NCBI RefSeq assembly: GCF_022682495.2
Contig: NC_071388.1
Span: 85,313,073-85,377,072 of the forward strand
DNA: 64,000 nt
Source of the DNA: Desmodus rotundus
Lineage: Eukaryota > Chordata > Mammalia > Chiroptera > Phyllostomidae
Direction of reading: 5' to 3'
This document shows positions 22,167 to 34,510 of this stretch, piece by piece. How positions within the stretch are numbered: position 1 is the stretch's first letter; each line of letters opens with the position of its first letter. Both the position numbers and the translations under genes were made by a program. The notes under the pieces were generated by a model. That model was not told where the DNA came from and made no database searches. It was given only the letters and a program-made list of their open reading frames with translations.

Positions 22167-22240
22167 GTCTGTTTGTCTTCTTCTGTCTCTAAAAGTGATG
22201 AAAAATGCCCTTGGGTAAGGATAAAAAAAATTTTAACATA
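21974..22240 (+). mobile_element. VES SINE (bat)
   Basis: Starts GGCCCTGGCCAGTATGGCTC. A-box TGGCTCAGCTGG; B-box-like GGTTGCAGCTTTGATTCC; then GGTCAGGTCACATACC, TAGCCAGGGCACATATGGGA and a long TC-rich segment before an A-rich tail. VES is a tRNA-derived SINE of bats, transcribed by pol III and moved by L1. The TC microsatellite (22122-22170) is part of its tail. Confidence 0.85.
22122..22170 (+). repeat. (TC)n microsatellite
   Basis: Nearly pure TC repeat inside the VES SINE tail, likely length-polymorphic. Confidence 0.9.
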
Positions 22241-22307
22241 TAAACAGAAAATTCACAAAGTAATAAATCAAGTGGTCAAGCAATATAAAATATATTTAAA
22301 AATATTA

Positions 22308-22515
22308 GCCCTGGCTGATGTGGTTCAGTGGAATGAGTGCCAGCCTGCAAACCAAAGGTTTGCTGGTTCGATTCCCAGTCATTCCCAACCCATGGGGCCT
22401 GGGTTATGGGCCAGGTCCCCAGTGGGGGCCACATGAGAACACATTGATGTTTCTATCCTCTCTTTCTCCTTCCCTTCCTCTCTCTCTAAAAATAAATAAA
22501 GTATCTAAAAAATAA
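22308..22515 (+). mobile_element. VES SINE (bat)
   Basis: GCCCTGGCTGATGTGGTTCA with an A-box, a perfect B-box GGTTCGATTCC near 22365, GGCCTGGGTTATGGGCCAGG, AACACATTGATGTTTCTATC, a TCTCTC stretch and an AAATAAATAAAG tail. It lies about 65 bp after another VES in the same orientation and belongs to a different subfamily, judged by its middle part. Confidence 0.9.
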
Positions 22516-23090
22516 TAATAAAGTATTCAACTCACCACTAATTCCAACCATGGAAATCAAAATAATATCATTGTTCACCAAACAATTAACACAAACAGCA
22601 ACAAAAAATGAACAACCTGGCTTTTGAAAGTAAAATAGGCACACTCAGTTGCAGATAGTATAAACAAATTGCTACAATCTTTATGAAAGCTGAACAAAAT
22701 AGTTTAGCCAAGAGATTATTTGTGGTACAGAGTGGATTCTTCCATTTATCCTCAGTTTCTGCCCTTCTGTAACTGCATTTTGCACATAGCTTTGGCACAT
22801 CAATATAACAAACCTACCCCATCTCTCTAAGATCTTTCACTGTAGCTCCTTTTGACTAACTGGCAGCTTGTATTGGTCTAGTTCTGAATTTTCAAGATAT
22901 GAGTTCACCAGCAATGTTTGTGAGATAGATATTTCTGGTTGAACCCTTTGTGTGCAGAAGGAGTTTACCTGATATAAACCTGACCACCATTTCCTTCAGC
23001 CTGCCCTGTGCAATGGGATAATTTACCAACAAGGCAGCTGAGGACAGGTGACTGCCTGAAAAGCTACTTGGAAATTATGTATTGTGCAAT
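22516..23090. other. No recognisable feature
   Basis: Nothing identifiable. Confidence 0.45.
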
Positions 23091-23094
23091 GTAC

Positions 23095-23268
23095 AGTGAT
23101 TACGAGGACAGACTCAGGGGCCAATTGTTTCTACCACTTACTAGCTGGGTGAGCTTAGGTAATATTTAACTTCTCTAGCCTGTGTCCTCAACTGAGAAGT
23201 GGGAATAATCATGATCATCTAAATGACAGTGTTGTCTAAAGGGCAGCTGGTACATAGTAGTTTCTTTC
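23095..23268 (-). mobile_element. MIR SINE, antisense
   Basis: CTACCACTTACTAGCTGGGT, GAGCTTAGGTAATATTTAAC, AACTGAGAAGTGGGAATAAT and CAGCTGGTACATAGTAG match the complement of MIR. Confidence 0.75.
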
Positions 23269-23354
23269 TGTCATTTTTACTATAAATAATCTAAGAGAAA
23301 AAAAGATATTGGTCTGAAATATTATATAGGAAATGGAGAAGGGAGAGTTTTATT

Positions 23355-23498
23355 AGAAAGTTCTGTTCCCCTTTCCTTATAAAATCCTCTGCCTGCACTG
23401 AGAGGTGGAGATGGGCTTTCTGACATGAGTCCCCATCCTGTAGATGGTCAGCATCTGCAAATAAACCACTTTCCTTTACACCAAAAAAAAAAAAAAAA
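23355..23498 (+). mobile_element. Possible LTR R-region with poly(A) tail
   Basis: CTTATAAAATCCTCTGCCTG looks like a TATA-box region, followed about 90 bp later by GCAAATAAACCACTTTCC and then a pure A run of about 16. A promoter-like box, a polyadenylation signal and a genomic A tract suggest a reinserted LTR-derived transcript. The family is unknown and no target duplication was found. Confidence 0.3.
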
Positions 23499-24840
23499 TC
23501 AAAAGTTCAATGTAACCTTGGCTCTCCTTGTTTTCCTTTTTTTCATTTTAAGTGTAGTCTTAAAACATTCAGACAAAAAGTACCATTTAGTTTGGTTCTT
23601 AATAATGCATATGTGTAACAAATACCTGAGAACCCAAACACCTGGTAATTCTTTCAGGAGTTCAGACTGCATGTCTATATCCTCCGTAATCTAATGTGAT
23701 CTCTCAAGATACCTTAGTCTTCAAAACCTACACTATAACGTCTATCATGTTGCTTTTGTGATGTGTTAACACTGACCCTTAACTCACAATAAGCCTTCAG
23801 AAAGTGGTTAGCTACACTGACATATTTAGCAGGTTCTCCTTACTTCACAAGTAGCCTCTGATCCTAGATGAGTAAGAGTATAATGAACTGTATGGATTCC
23901 AGCTCTGTGGATTCTCCCACTTGTGATTCTTTAGAAATTTCTTTAATTTTTAGAGTTAAACCTGTCTCCAATTTATCTTCAGCTTCTGATACTCTTGGTT
24001 TATTTTGACTCTACTGTGCCTTAACTTTCCCAGTCAAAACTGTAAGACTTTGTCAAGCTGTGCTCAGTTCATTCCCCAAAGCTGTCAAATGTCTCTGCCC
24101 CAATGCCTCATCCATCCAAGTCTTTCTTGTTTCATAAGAGTGCCAACTCAAAGGATGGATGGCATCTATAATCATTATCTTAGAGTAATAGTTTTAAAAC
24201 TATTGTGGATAGTCTAAAGTTGTGTTTAGATTGTGACTAACATTTGGCTTCATGACTAGCCATGCCAAATTTCATTGGAAGAAAGTTGGTATAGCATTGT
24301 TAAAAACAACTCATCATCCTGTGTTCTTTATAGTTCTCTGGAGGAATGGTATATTAATTCATATTTGTCTGTGTGTGCCTCAAGTTACAGAAACCCATTC
24401 TAGCCAACATACAAAAGTCAGGCTACAGAATATTATATACACGACAAGGGCAGAGAGCATGACAGGACTCTAGAATGAACAGAATTCCTTTAACCTCTCC
24501 ACCTTGTGCCAGTTTGTTTTATTTCTTTCTTGCACTTGCTAACTCTCATTTTCCCAGTCATCCAACCACCCCAACTAGTCATCTCTTTTGTAGACATAGG
24601 GGGAAATATGGCCACCAAGGACAAACCAAATACTGAATACCCAAGAGAAGTATTGGATCCTCCCCCACCCCCAGTTTGTGTCAAAGAGAGAAGAGCCCCT
24701 AGATCTGGATAAGCAACCATGGTCAAAAGATGATTTATGAGGTATAAGCATTGTTGCTTAAGAAAACAAATCTGGCTAGGTCAAAGAGTTGAGAAAGGGG
24801 AAGAATTCAGAAAAGAGTGGCTGAGAGGCAACAAGAAGGC
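23499..24840. other. No recognisable feature
   Basis: Open frames here have no recognisable domain; a block near 24385-24425 resembles an old interspersed repeat that I cannot name. Confidence 0.4.
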
Positions 24841-24849
24841 TGTTGAAAG

Positions 24850-27375
24850 CTTTTTTAATTTTAATTATATTTTATTGATTATGCTATTACAGTTGTCCCA
24901 ATTCCTTCTTTGTCCCCTTCTACCCAGAAACCCTGACTCTTTCCAGCAATCCCCACATCATTGTTTATATCCTTGGGTCACATGTATAAGTTCTTTGGCT
25001 ATTCCCTTTCCTATACTGTACTATATATACATTACCATTGCTATTCTGTAACTACCTTTTTGTACTTTTAATCCATTCACCTCTTCACCTACTCCCTTAT
25101 ACCACCCTCCCATCTGGCAACCATCAAAACACTTTCCATATCCATGATTCTGTCTATTTGCTTAGTTTGTTTTTTAGATTCAGTTGTTGATAGGTACATA
25201 TGTATTGCCATTTTATTGCTAATAGTTTTGACCTTCTTTTTCTTAAAAAAGTCCCTTTATCATTTTATATAATAATGGTTTGGTGATGATTAACTCCTTT
25301 AGTTCTTTCTCATCTGGGAAGCTTTTTAACTACCATTTGATTCTCAATGATATCTTTCCTGGGTAGAGTAATCTTGACTGTAGGTCCCTACTCTTCATGA
25401 CTTTGAATATTTCTTGCCAGTCTCTTCTAGCCTTCTTTTGAGAAATCAGCTGACAGTCTTATGGGAACTCCCCTGTAAGTAACTAACTGCTTTTCTCTTG
25501 CTGCCTTTAAGATTCTTTCTTTATCTTTAATCTTTGATATTTTAATTATGGTGTGTCTTGGCATGTGTCTCTTTGTATGTATCTTGTTTGGGACTCTCTG
25601 TGCTTCCTGGATTGCATGTCTATTTCTTCACCAAATTAGGGAGGTTTTCTTTCAGTATTGTTTTCCAATAGATTCCCAATTTCTTGCTCTTTCTTTTCTC
25701 CTTCTGGCAACCCTATGATGTGAATGTTGGACTTCTTAAAGTTGTCCCAGAGGCTGCTTATACAATCCTTGCTTTTTGGATTATTTTTTCTTTTTGTTTT
25801 TTCGATTGGTTGATTTTTGCTTCCTTATGTTCCAAATCATAGATTTGATTCTCGGCTTCATCTACTCTACTGCGGTTTCCCTCTAAATTGTTCTTTATTT
25901 CAATTAGTGTTTCCTTTGTTTTGGAATAGATCATTTTTATGCCATTGAGGTCCTCACTAAGTACCTTGAGCATCCTTATAACCAGTGTTTTGAACTCTGC
26001 ATCTGATAGATTATCTCCATTTTGTTTAGCTCTTTTTCTAGAGTTTTGATCTCTTCTTTCATTTGGGCCATGTTTCTTTTTCTCCTCATTTTGGCAGCCT
26101 CCCTGTGTTTGTTTCTATGTATTAGGTAGAGATGCTACGACTCCCTGTCTTGGTAGTGTGGCCTAATGTAGTAGATGTCCTGTAGGGTCAGTAGCACAGC
26201 CTCCCCTATCACCCAAGCTGGGTACTCGAGGTGTTCCCTTCATGTGAGCTGATTACACCCTGTTATTACTGTAGTCGAGCCTTGATTGCTGTTGGCAGGT
26301 CAATGGGAGGGATTTACACAGGTCAGTCAGCTTAATGGACTAGCTGTGACCTCTGACCACCAACCTCCACCCTCTGTAAAGTTCAGCTGTGTAGGGGCAG
26401 GGTGGTGGTGCTCTGACGTGGTCTGTAACTGTCCACTGGGAGTGCTTGCCCTGCAGTTTCCCAGATGGTGCAGGCCATGGTCAGCCCTCAACTGTGTTCT
26501 GTCTGGGGCCACCTTACATGAGCTATAAAGCAACCTGAGATGGCTGTTACTTGTGCTGGTCTTGGAGATTCCAAGGCACAGCCAAGTTGTGAATTTAGGC
26601 AGGTTCCTGCTAGTGCCATGCCTGGGCCCACTAAAAAAAAAAGGTATGGGGGAAGGGGGCTCACTGAGGTCTGCTGTTGCTTGTTTGAAAGGATTTAGTA
26701 AGTTGTGAAGCAAGAACCAAGACCAGCTATTCATATGGAAAGGTTACTGTTAACAGCTATAAGTTTTGTGGGACAGAGCCTCAGGGGATCTCCAAGGCGG
26801 GGCAAACAGTGTTAGCCAGGTTGATGGAGCCTCAGATATAGCACCACCGTACCAGCTGTGTCAGGAGAAAGTTGTCTCCCAGCTCTCACCTTGATTCCAG
26901 ACACTTCAGTTGCTCCCTGTACACCACTGGTGCCTTTCAAGCTACTACTCCAGTGCTGGAGCTCAAAGGGAGTTAGTCTGAGTAAGTTCATGTGTGGTTT
27001 CTTCAAGAGGAACTCCTTGGGGCTCCAGAAGTTTCTTCCACCAACTCAATCCCTGCTTGTTTTGCAGCCAGAAGTTATTAGAACTTACTTTCCCAGCACT
27101 GGAACCCTGGACTGGGGGCCTGGTATGGGGCAGGACTCCTTGCTCCAGAGATATCCCTCCCAAATTTTTATCCACCACACATGGGTGTGGGACCAGCCCA
27201 TTCCACATCTCCACCCCTCCTAGCAGTCTGGATGGATACAGTTTCTTTAATTCCATAGTTGTCAGACTTCCATTCAACTCAATTTCTGCCAGTTCTGCGT
27301 GATGATTGTTCTATAGTTTAGTTGTAATTTTGATGCAGTTAGGCGAGGAGATGAGCCATGTTTACCTATTCTTCC
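24850..27375 (-). mobile_element. HAL1-like element, nearly full length, antisense
   Basis: The 3' end is at the left (complement GTAATAGCATAATCAATAAA, near 24870-24890). On the minus strand the order is 5' UTR (27375 to about 26100), ORF1 with a coiled-coil N-terminal part (25973-25758), a C-terminal ORF1p region (about 25660-25230), then a roughly 400-bp 3' UTR and tail. No ORF2 is present, the defining trait of HAL1. The 5' UTR aligns with the plus-strand copy at 27593: both have GGTAAACATGG and ATCAAAATTACAACTAAACT. Stops and frameshifts interrupt ORF1. Confidence 0.75.
25758..25973 (-). pseudogene. HAL1 ORF1 remnant, coiled-coil part
   Basis: A 71-codon open stretch with heptad-like spacing and many E, K and Q residues; the NQIYDLEHKEAKINQSKKQK segment resembles the L1 ORF1p coiled coil ahead of its RNA-binding domain. 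In family members ORF1p forms trimers and binds the element RNA. Here the frame is broken on both sides, so no working protein is expected. Confidence 0.65.
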
Positions 27376-27592
27376 TTCTTTAAAAGAACTAGTACCAATG
27401 AGGAAAATGTTTCTGCAGTGTATAGCTATAGGGTTGGCTACCCTCCTCTACTGATCAACAGAGGAAAACAATCAGTCAAGTTCTATACAAAAGAAAACAT
27501 TTTTGGTTTTAGAAAGAAAAAAGATATAAAATAGTTCCTATGCTGACTTCTAATTGTTACTAAAAATAATAAGGCTTAAGGGTTAGGGATTC
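27376..27592. other. Spacer between two opposed HAL1 copies
   Basis: About 217 bp of AT-rich sequence separating the two 5' ends; no repeat recognised. Confidence 0.6.
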
Positions 27593-29382
27593 TAGTAAAG
27601 ATGGTGGTGCAGGTAAACATGGTACTAGCAGCCTCCCACAACCACATCAAAATTACAACTAAACTACAGAACAACCATCCTTCAGAACCACCTGAAGTCT
27701 AACTGAACAGAAGTCCTACAACCAAGGATATAAAAAAGAAACCACATTGAGACTGGTAGGAGGAGCAAAGACATGGAACAGGCTGGTCCCATAAACATGT
27801 GTGGTGGATAAAAATTGGGAGAGATATTTTGGCTGCAGAAGTGCCATCTGAGGAGCAAGGGGTACCAGCCCCATACCAGGACCCCCAGCCTAGAGTTCCA
27901 GTGTCTGAAAGAGAAGTCCCCATTACTTCTGGCTGAAAAACCAGTAAAGATCATGGCTGAGTGAGACAGAGGGCTTCTGGAATCCCAGGCATTTCCCTTA
28001 AAGGATCCAAGCCAGATTTATTCAGACTCACTCCCTCTGACCTCTAGCACTGGGACAGCAGCTCAAAAGTCACCAGGGACACATGGGGAGGAACTGAACT
28101 GTCTGTCATCAGGGTGAGAGATGGAGGCCCAGCTTTCTGCCAGACAGAAGTGCTTACAGAGGCCACTTGTTCCTTTTCTGAGCCCTCCCTGTTCAGAGCC
28201 AGCAGGTGAGTACAGTATCTGAGTCTCCATCAGCCTGGCTATCACTGTTTGCCTCCTCCCTGCCCCCTCCTCATGATTCCCTGGTGATTGTCCCACTCAG
28301 CTTGCATGCCCACTTAAGATATTTCCAGGGGCTTTTCCATACAAAGAGCCTGTCTTGACTCCTGCTTCAGACTTTCCTAAAATCTCTCAAACAAGCACTA
28401 TTTGGTCTCAGCATGCCTGTACCTCTCATTAAGTGGCCCAGGACCAGTACTAGTGGCAGTCAGACTTGATTTGCAGCTTGGCCTCTCCCAGGCACCTCCA
28501 ATGGCAGCACCAGTAGAAGCCATCTGAAGATCACTTTGTAGCTCGTGCTGGGTGGCCCTGGGCAGAACACAGGTGGTGGCTGACCTTGGCCTGTACCACC
28601 CAGGAGGCCTTAGAACCAGCACACCCAGTGGACAGCATCAGACCATGTTAAAGTATCATGGCACCACCTCCACAAGTAGCACATTCAAGGGGTGGACTGA
28701 GCAGGCACCAGAGCTCACTGTATTAAGTCCTGCTCCATGGGGTGGGTTCCTGCACAGCTGATTCTCCACAGCAGTCATAGCCAGTCCTGCATCTGATCAG
28801 CCATAAGGTAAATCCCTCCAGGTGACATGAAAACAACAATCTAGGTTTAACTACAACAGGAGGGTGTACAAAGCCCACAAGGTGGAGGGGCACACATGGA
28901 GTGCCAAGCTCAGGTGAATAAGACTGTACCACTGGATCCTGCAGGACACCTTCTACATGAGGTTATTCTACCAAGCTGGGGAGACATAGCACCTCTGCTT
29001 GATACATAGAAACAAACACAGGGAGGCTTCCAAAATAAGGATACAAAGAAACATGTCTGAAATAAAAGCACAGAACAAAACTCCAGAAAAAGGAATAAAC
29101 AAAATGGAATCCACTAGATGTCAAGGTCATAACACTGGTTATATTGATGCTTAAGGAACTTAGGGGAAGAGTAGATAAACTTAGAGAAAACTGCAACAAA
29201 GAGACAGAAAACATAAAAACAGAACTAGAAAACATAAAAAATAACCTGCTATAAATAAAGAATACATTAACTGAAATAAAGTACATGTTACAGGGAATCA
29301 ACAGTGGAGTAGATGAAGCAGAGGATCAAATCAGAGGTTTTAAAGATAAGGAAGAAGAAAACACCCAATCAGAAAAACAAAA

Positions 29383-29408
29383 ATAAAAATAAATAAATAA
29401 AAATAAAT
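29383..29408 (+). repeat. (AAAT)n-like stretch in HAL1
   Basis: AAATAAATAAATAAAAATAAA-type simple sequence inside the ORF1 region; it coincides with the break between the coiled-coil part and the C-terminal frame. Confidence 0.7.
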
Positions 29409-29940
29409 GAGCATTATACAAAGAGCCTCTATGGCAACTTCAAGCGTATCAACATTTGCATCATGGGACTGCCAGAAGAAGAGAGACAGCAAGGGATTGA
29501 AAACCTATGCAAAAAAAATAATGATAAAAAACTTCCTTAACCTGGTGAAGGAAATAAACATACAGGTCCCAAAAACACAGAGTGTCCCAAACAAAATGAA
29601 TCCAAAAAGACCCACACCAAGACACATCATAATTAAAATGCCAAAGATTAAAGACAAAGAGAGAATCTTAAAAGCAGCAAAAGAAAAGCAGTTAGTTATC
29701 CACAAGGGAGTTCTCATAAGATTGTCAGCTAATTTTTCAAAAGAAACTATGCAGGCCTGATGGGATTGGAAAGAAACATTCAAAGTAATGAAAAGCAAGG
29801 ATCTATAACCAATACTACTCTACCAAGAAAAGCAATTATTTAGAATCAAAAGACATAGAAAAGCAACCCAGACAAGAAAAGGCTAAAGGACTTCATCATC
29901 ACCAAGCCAGTATTACATGAAATGTTAAGAGGTTTTCTAT
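29407..29940 (+). pseudogene. HAL1 ORF1 remnant, RNA-binding and C-terminal part
   Basis: Open to 29760, reading NKMNPKRPTPRHIIIKMPKI followed by KDKERILKAAKEKQ and IRLSANFSKETMQA. This is the hallmark of the L1-type ORF1p RNA-recognition and C-terminal domain. A stop at 29758-29760 ends the frame, but the homology carries on to about 29940. Family members chaperone element RNA. This copy also lacks an intact N-terminal half. Confidence 0.75.
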
Positions 29941-30345
29941 AAGAAGTAGGAAAAAAGATCAAAAATATAGATAATAAAATGGCAATAAATACACATCTAA
30001 CAACAATTGAATCTAAAAAAAAAACCCAAAAGAACAGAAACAGACTTATAGTTGCAGAGAACATTTTGATGGTTGCCAAATGGGAGGGGTTAAGGGAATG
30101 GTTGAAAAAGGTGAAGGGATTAAGAGGCACAAATTGGTTGTTACAAAATAGTCATGGGGATGTAAAGTCCAGCATAGGGAATATAGTCAATAATATTTAA
30201 TTACTATGTATGGTGTCAGATAGCTACTAGATTTATTGGGATGATCACTTAGTAAATTATGTAATGTCTAATCACTGGGTGTACACTGGAAACTAATATA
30301 GTAATGTATACCATCAGTAATTGAAAAATAATAAATTATTTAAAG

Positions 30346-31684
30346 TAAAAATATATCTTTATTAAATAAAGATATAGGATAGGAATTCATAACCACAGTA
30401 ATACAATAAGTGAGTATTAACACATGTTAAGTGTTAGAGTGGAAAGGCCATTCATGCACCAAATGATTTTACCGCCTTTTGCACAATAAAAGCAGGAGGG
30501 ATTACCCAGGCAGATATACTATGCAAGATAGATGAAGCCATAAGTCAGAAGAGGAACAGGTGTTCAGAAACTGTTGTTTATAAAGGAACTTGGATACACC
30601 TCAAGCAAAGAACTGTCCGGCCTAGAGAGCAAGAAAGAACTATAAAGAAGCAATCAAAGAAATAATTTAAAAACTGTCCGCATCACTGCAACTTGGCTCT
30701 TCCCAGCAGAATCCCATTCCCAAGTGAATGGTGAATGACAGGCCTTGCACTTTCAGGGAGAATAAACCAGAGAACTTGTTTCTAAAGAAATTGAATCAAT
30801 TGCTTAGGAATAGCTAATGTTCCATGTGCGGGATATTGTGCCTGGATTAAAGTCATCTTTATTCTCTCTGGGGGAATCGAGTGGCAGACTGCCTGCCTAC
30901 TTCTCATCTATATACTTTAAAATGAAATCTGCAGATCACCAATAACACCACACACACACACACATACACACACACACTGAGTTGCAGTCTGCCCTCTTAG
31001 ATAAGAAAAATATTAGTTTAATGAAGAGACCTTTAATCTACAGAGCAGAAGAAGAAACATTTTCCAGTAATTTAAGTCAACTAACATTGTGCTTTACTAG
31101 TAAAGATGAATGAAAACACAGTTATCATGAGACAATTAGGAAAAATCATCAGCACAAAGGAAAGTATCAAGAAGAAAAAGCTAAATAACGCATCCTCAAA
31201 CTTTCCTAACACAGGAAGTTAGGAAAAAAATTAATCTCTTTAGTTTCATTTGATTAAGACAATATATCCATGTAACAGGAATAGAATGCCATGAAAAATA
31301 ACTATAGAATATCTAAGAATGAGTTCTTAGGGATTCAAAATATTATTACTGAAATTGAAAGTTCAGTAGAAATGTTGACATTAAAAATTGAAATGACAAT
31401 AAAAATTGTTTCCAGATCTTCCGAATGTCACCTGTGGAAATGAGATCATCTCCATTTCAGAATCACTGGCCTAAAGCAGTGAATTGTAATTTGATACACA
31501 GGAAATCCTGAGTATTTTAAAAGATTTTAAAAGAATGATATCAACTTGGACTTAAAGGGAAAGAAATAAGACAAAATAAAGTGAAAATCTGTCTTTGAAC
31601 ATCTAAACAGGAAGCAGCCTAAGAAAATGACTTAGTTGCAAACATGAGTTACTTTTATAAAAACGACAATCTTCCCATCAAGAG
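30346..31684. other. No recognisable gene; (CA)n inside
   Basis: AT-rich sequence with a short CA repeat at 30947-30977; otherwise nothing identifiable. Confidence 0.5.
30947..30977 (+). repeat. (CA)n microsatellite
   Basis: CA dinucleotide repeat with one T interruption. Confidence 0.9.
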
Positions 31685-32137
31685 TGGTGTTTGTGCCTCC
31701 CTTAAACCTTGGCAGGCTCTGTGATTGCTCTAATAAAATATTGTGCAAGTCAGGGTCCAGGTCATGGCCTTAAGGAACAGGCAGCTTTACTTTCTGTCTC
31801 TTTAAACATATTTATGGAACTCAATTGCCATATAAGAGATGCCTAGGACATATGGAAAGGCATGTCATTCCAGTCAACAGTCCTAGCTGGCTACCCATTC
31901 CGCAGTAAGCACATCTAGCCAAACGTGCAACCCCCTTGGACATCCAGTCAGCTGAGCCTTCTGAGGACTGCAGCTCAAGCCTCTACCTGACGGCAACCAT
32001 AGGAAAGATCCTAAGTAAGAACCACCTGGCTGAGCTTCAGCAACACACAGAATCATAAGAGATAACAATACATTGTTATTTTAAGCCACTGCATTTTGCA
32101 GCGGCTTGTTACCCGGCAGCAGATGACTGGTGATCAA
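31685..32137 (+). mobile_element. MLT1-like LTR (ERVL-MaLR)
   Basis: CCTTGGCAGGCTCTGTGATT, CTTTACTTTCTGTCTC, TGACGGCAACCATAGG, CACACAGAATCATAAGAG and the hallmark 3' end GTTATTTTAAGCCACTGCAT, TTTGCAGCGGCTTGTTACCC, in MLT1 order on the plus strand. Confidence 0.7.
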
Positions 32138-33685
32138 GGAAAAAGTTCTGGGTTAGCCCACTGACCTTTAGGAGATTCAGCGTGTGATTATACCACCAGG
32201 CAATTTGGTTGGACTCTCTGAAGTGCTGGCCAAATATGGTAAAATCTAAAGTGGCCGCTGGAGGAGAGAAAAGGACAACAAACGTACGTCACGGTTTTGG
32301 AAGCAGTGGTGGTAGTGAGGACTGTGTTGCCAGGTTTTCACTAGTTACATGGTCTCTATTAGCTAAGACTCCTGTACTACATTTTATAAAGATTCCACCT
32401 AGTCATCACCTTGAAGTATCAGAATCAAACTGGACTCAATGTGAAATATAAGCAGATTTACATAGGGCACCTCTGGTACATAGACCAGACACCTCTGGTA
32501 CACTGGGTCACAGTCCACCAACCCACAACTGATTCCATTCTCAGCTGCAGAGACAATTCCCACTGACCTCAAGCTTCTCTAGTGCTCACAGCATCCCACA
32601 TCCAATGTGTATCTTTTTTGTTCTTTTGCCTCAGGACCTTCTCCAACATTTTAAGAATTTGGAAATGCTTGCACAACAAATGTCAGTGTCAAAGGCAGAT
32701 TAAATGCACCTAGAGAGAAACAATCAATCAATGAGGAAGGGTAGCCTGTTGATCGATACCCCAGCCTCCTGTCCTCCAAGGGAAAAGATCCTGGAAGTAT
32801 TATGTACACTTTTCATAAGGTGCAGGAGGAATTGAGTCCTACTGACCACAGCAGCTACTCTGAGAAAGTATGCTGAAATTGAATTTGCTTCCTTACCAAC
32901 CTCCCTCTACCCATTCTCCCTCTTCTGATTCTTTGGATTGACACTAAAATGAATTACTAGTACCCCAGCCTTTGCCTTACACTTTGCTTTCATGAGGAAC
33001 CCATATTAAGAAAATCAGATTGATAACAGACTTGTTATCATCATTAGTATATACAAAGAATCTAGATTTCTATACCTGGCCCTATTATTATCAAGCATTT
33101 AAGCAAAATGTATTTCATACTTGCAAAGATACATTATTCCTTCCTCGCTCAAGCCTTTTCTTTAAAAAGAAAGTTAAGATGTAATCTAGGAGTTTGGAAA
33201 TATATTCCAAGAAAAAAACAAACAAACTTTAAATCCACCAAACAGAACTAACTCAGGAATGTAAAAGTAAAAGAAATTCCAGATGTTAATAGTGCAGGAC
33301 AAGTAACAAGTATTCGGTCAAAAATAGAAATTTGGAAAAGCAGAGGACCCCAAGCATGCTTTCAAGGAAACATAAGCTCTACAAAATGTATCTATTATTG
33401 AGAACCTGGAAGATATTTTAGTATGATGAAAGTTATATAGTTTATATAAGTATAAGCCATATTTTTAATTATAATATTATAATATATAAATATAAAAAAG
33501 CAATAGGAAATTTAGGAAAAATATTATAAAAGAAAGATATATTCCACATCTAAAGCAACGAATATGAGATATGATTTATTTTACCTTTTTTAAAACTAAC
33601 AGTAAAATTGGCTTTTTTAATTCACAGTCCCAGGAGTATTAACACATGTTAATACCATACGATCAGGGTACCAAACAGTTCCCTC
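32138..33685. other. No recognisable feature
   Basis: Nothing identifiable. The open frame 32209-32451 has no domain that I recognise. Confidence 0.45.
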
Positions 33686-33689
33686 AATC

Positions 33690-34510
33690 CTGAAGCCCTC
33701 ATCATGTTGCCCCTTTCATGATTGCACTGTCAACACCCTCCCTCTAACCTCTGTGGGGGAAAAAGGACATTTGCATCATTGCTATAGTTTTGCCTTTTCC
33801 AGGATGTCAAATAAGTACAAATATACAGTAGATAACTTTTTGAAGCAGGCTTCTTTAACACAGCATAATGCCTTCAAGATCCACCAATGTTGGTGTGTGT
33901 GTCAACAGTTAATTCCTTCCCGTTGCTGAGGAGAGCACCTATTGTATAACTGTACGGGTTATACAATAATTTATTCATCCATTCACCCCTTGAAAGACTC
34001 TGGTTTATATCTAGATGTTGGCAATTATGGAAAGAGTTGCTATAAATATTTGTACACAGGTTTTACATGAACATAAGTTTTCATTCCTCCAGGGTAAATA
34101 CTTAAAAGTAGGATTGCTGGGTCATACAATAAATGAATATGGAACTTATATGAAATTGCCAGACATTTTTCTAAGATCGCTGTGCCATTTTGTATTCCCA
34201 CCAGCAAAGCACGGGAAGTGCGGCTACTTCCCCTCCTCCTCAGCACTTAGTGCTCCATGTTCGCTTCACTTTGCTTTGTTTTGCAGCCGTTTTCAATGTA
34301 CGTAGTGGTATGTCTTCTGGTTTTAGTTTATATTTTTCTAATGATGAGCATCTTTTCACATGCTCATTTCTACCTCTATGTCTTCTTTTATGAAGTGACT
34401 GTTTATTTGTCTACTTTTAAAAGTGGATTGTTTGGTTTATTAATATTGAGTTTTGAATAATCTTTATATAATCCAGATCTAACTCCTTTGTCAGATGTAT
34501 GTTTTGCAGA
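33690..34510 (-). mobile_element. Old LINE-1 ORF2 C-terminal fragment, antisense
   Basis: TTCATCCATTCACCCCTTGA, CATAAGTTTTCATTCCTCCA, GTAGGATTGCTGGGTCATAC, GCCATTTTGTATTCCCACCA, GATGAGCATCTTTTCACATG and CTCCTTTGTCAGATGTATG are successive complements of L1 ORF2. Diverged, no open frame. Confidence 0.85.

Larger units (their letters stand above)
27593..30345 (+). mobile_element. HAL1-like element, nearly full length
   Basis: Begins AAGATGGTGGTGCAGG, has a 5' UTR to about 29040, a degraded ORF1 (coiled-coil region about 29040-29400, C-terminal domain 29407-29940) and a 3' UTR ending TGATCACTTAGTAAATTATG, ACACTGGAAACTAATATAG and an A-rich tail. It has no ORF2. At about 2.75 kb it has the size and order of HAL1 elements. 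The 5' UTR holds long chance frames (for example 28063-28296 minus) that are not genes. Confidence 0.8.

Noticed and set aside
22122..22170. Tandem units as a CRISPR-like array
   Set aside because: This is a dinucleotide microsatellite in a SINE of a mammalian genome, with no repeat-spacer structure.
22308..22400. tRNA gene suggested by A and B boxes
   Set aside because: The boxes belong to a VES SINE with the family body and tail; the cloverleaf is not complete.
22101..22515. Overlapping open frames of 111 and 65 codons
   Set aside because: They read through two VES SINEs and a TC repeat (serine/leucine-rich translation), with no protein homology.
26286..27302. Cluster of open frames of 80-135 codons on both strands
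   Set aside because: They lie in the HAL1 5' UTR, are not shared as intact frames by the opposite copy at 27593, and have no domain.
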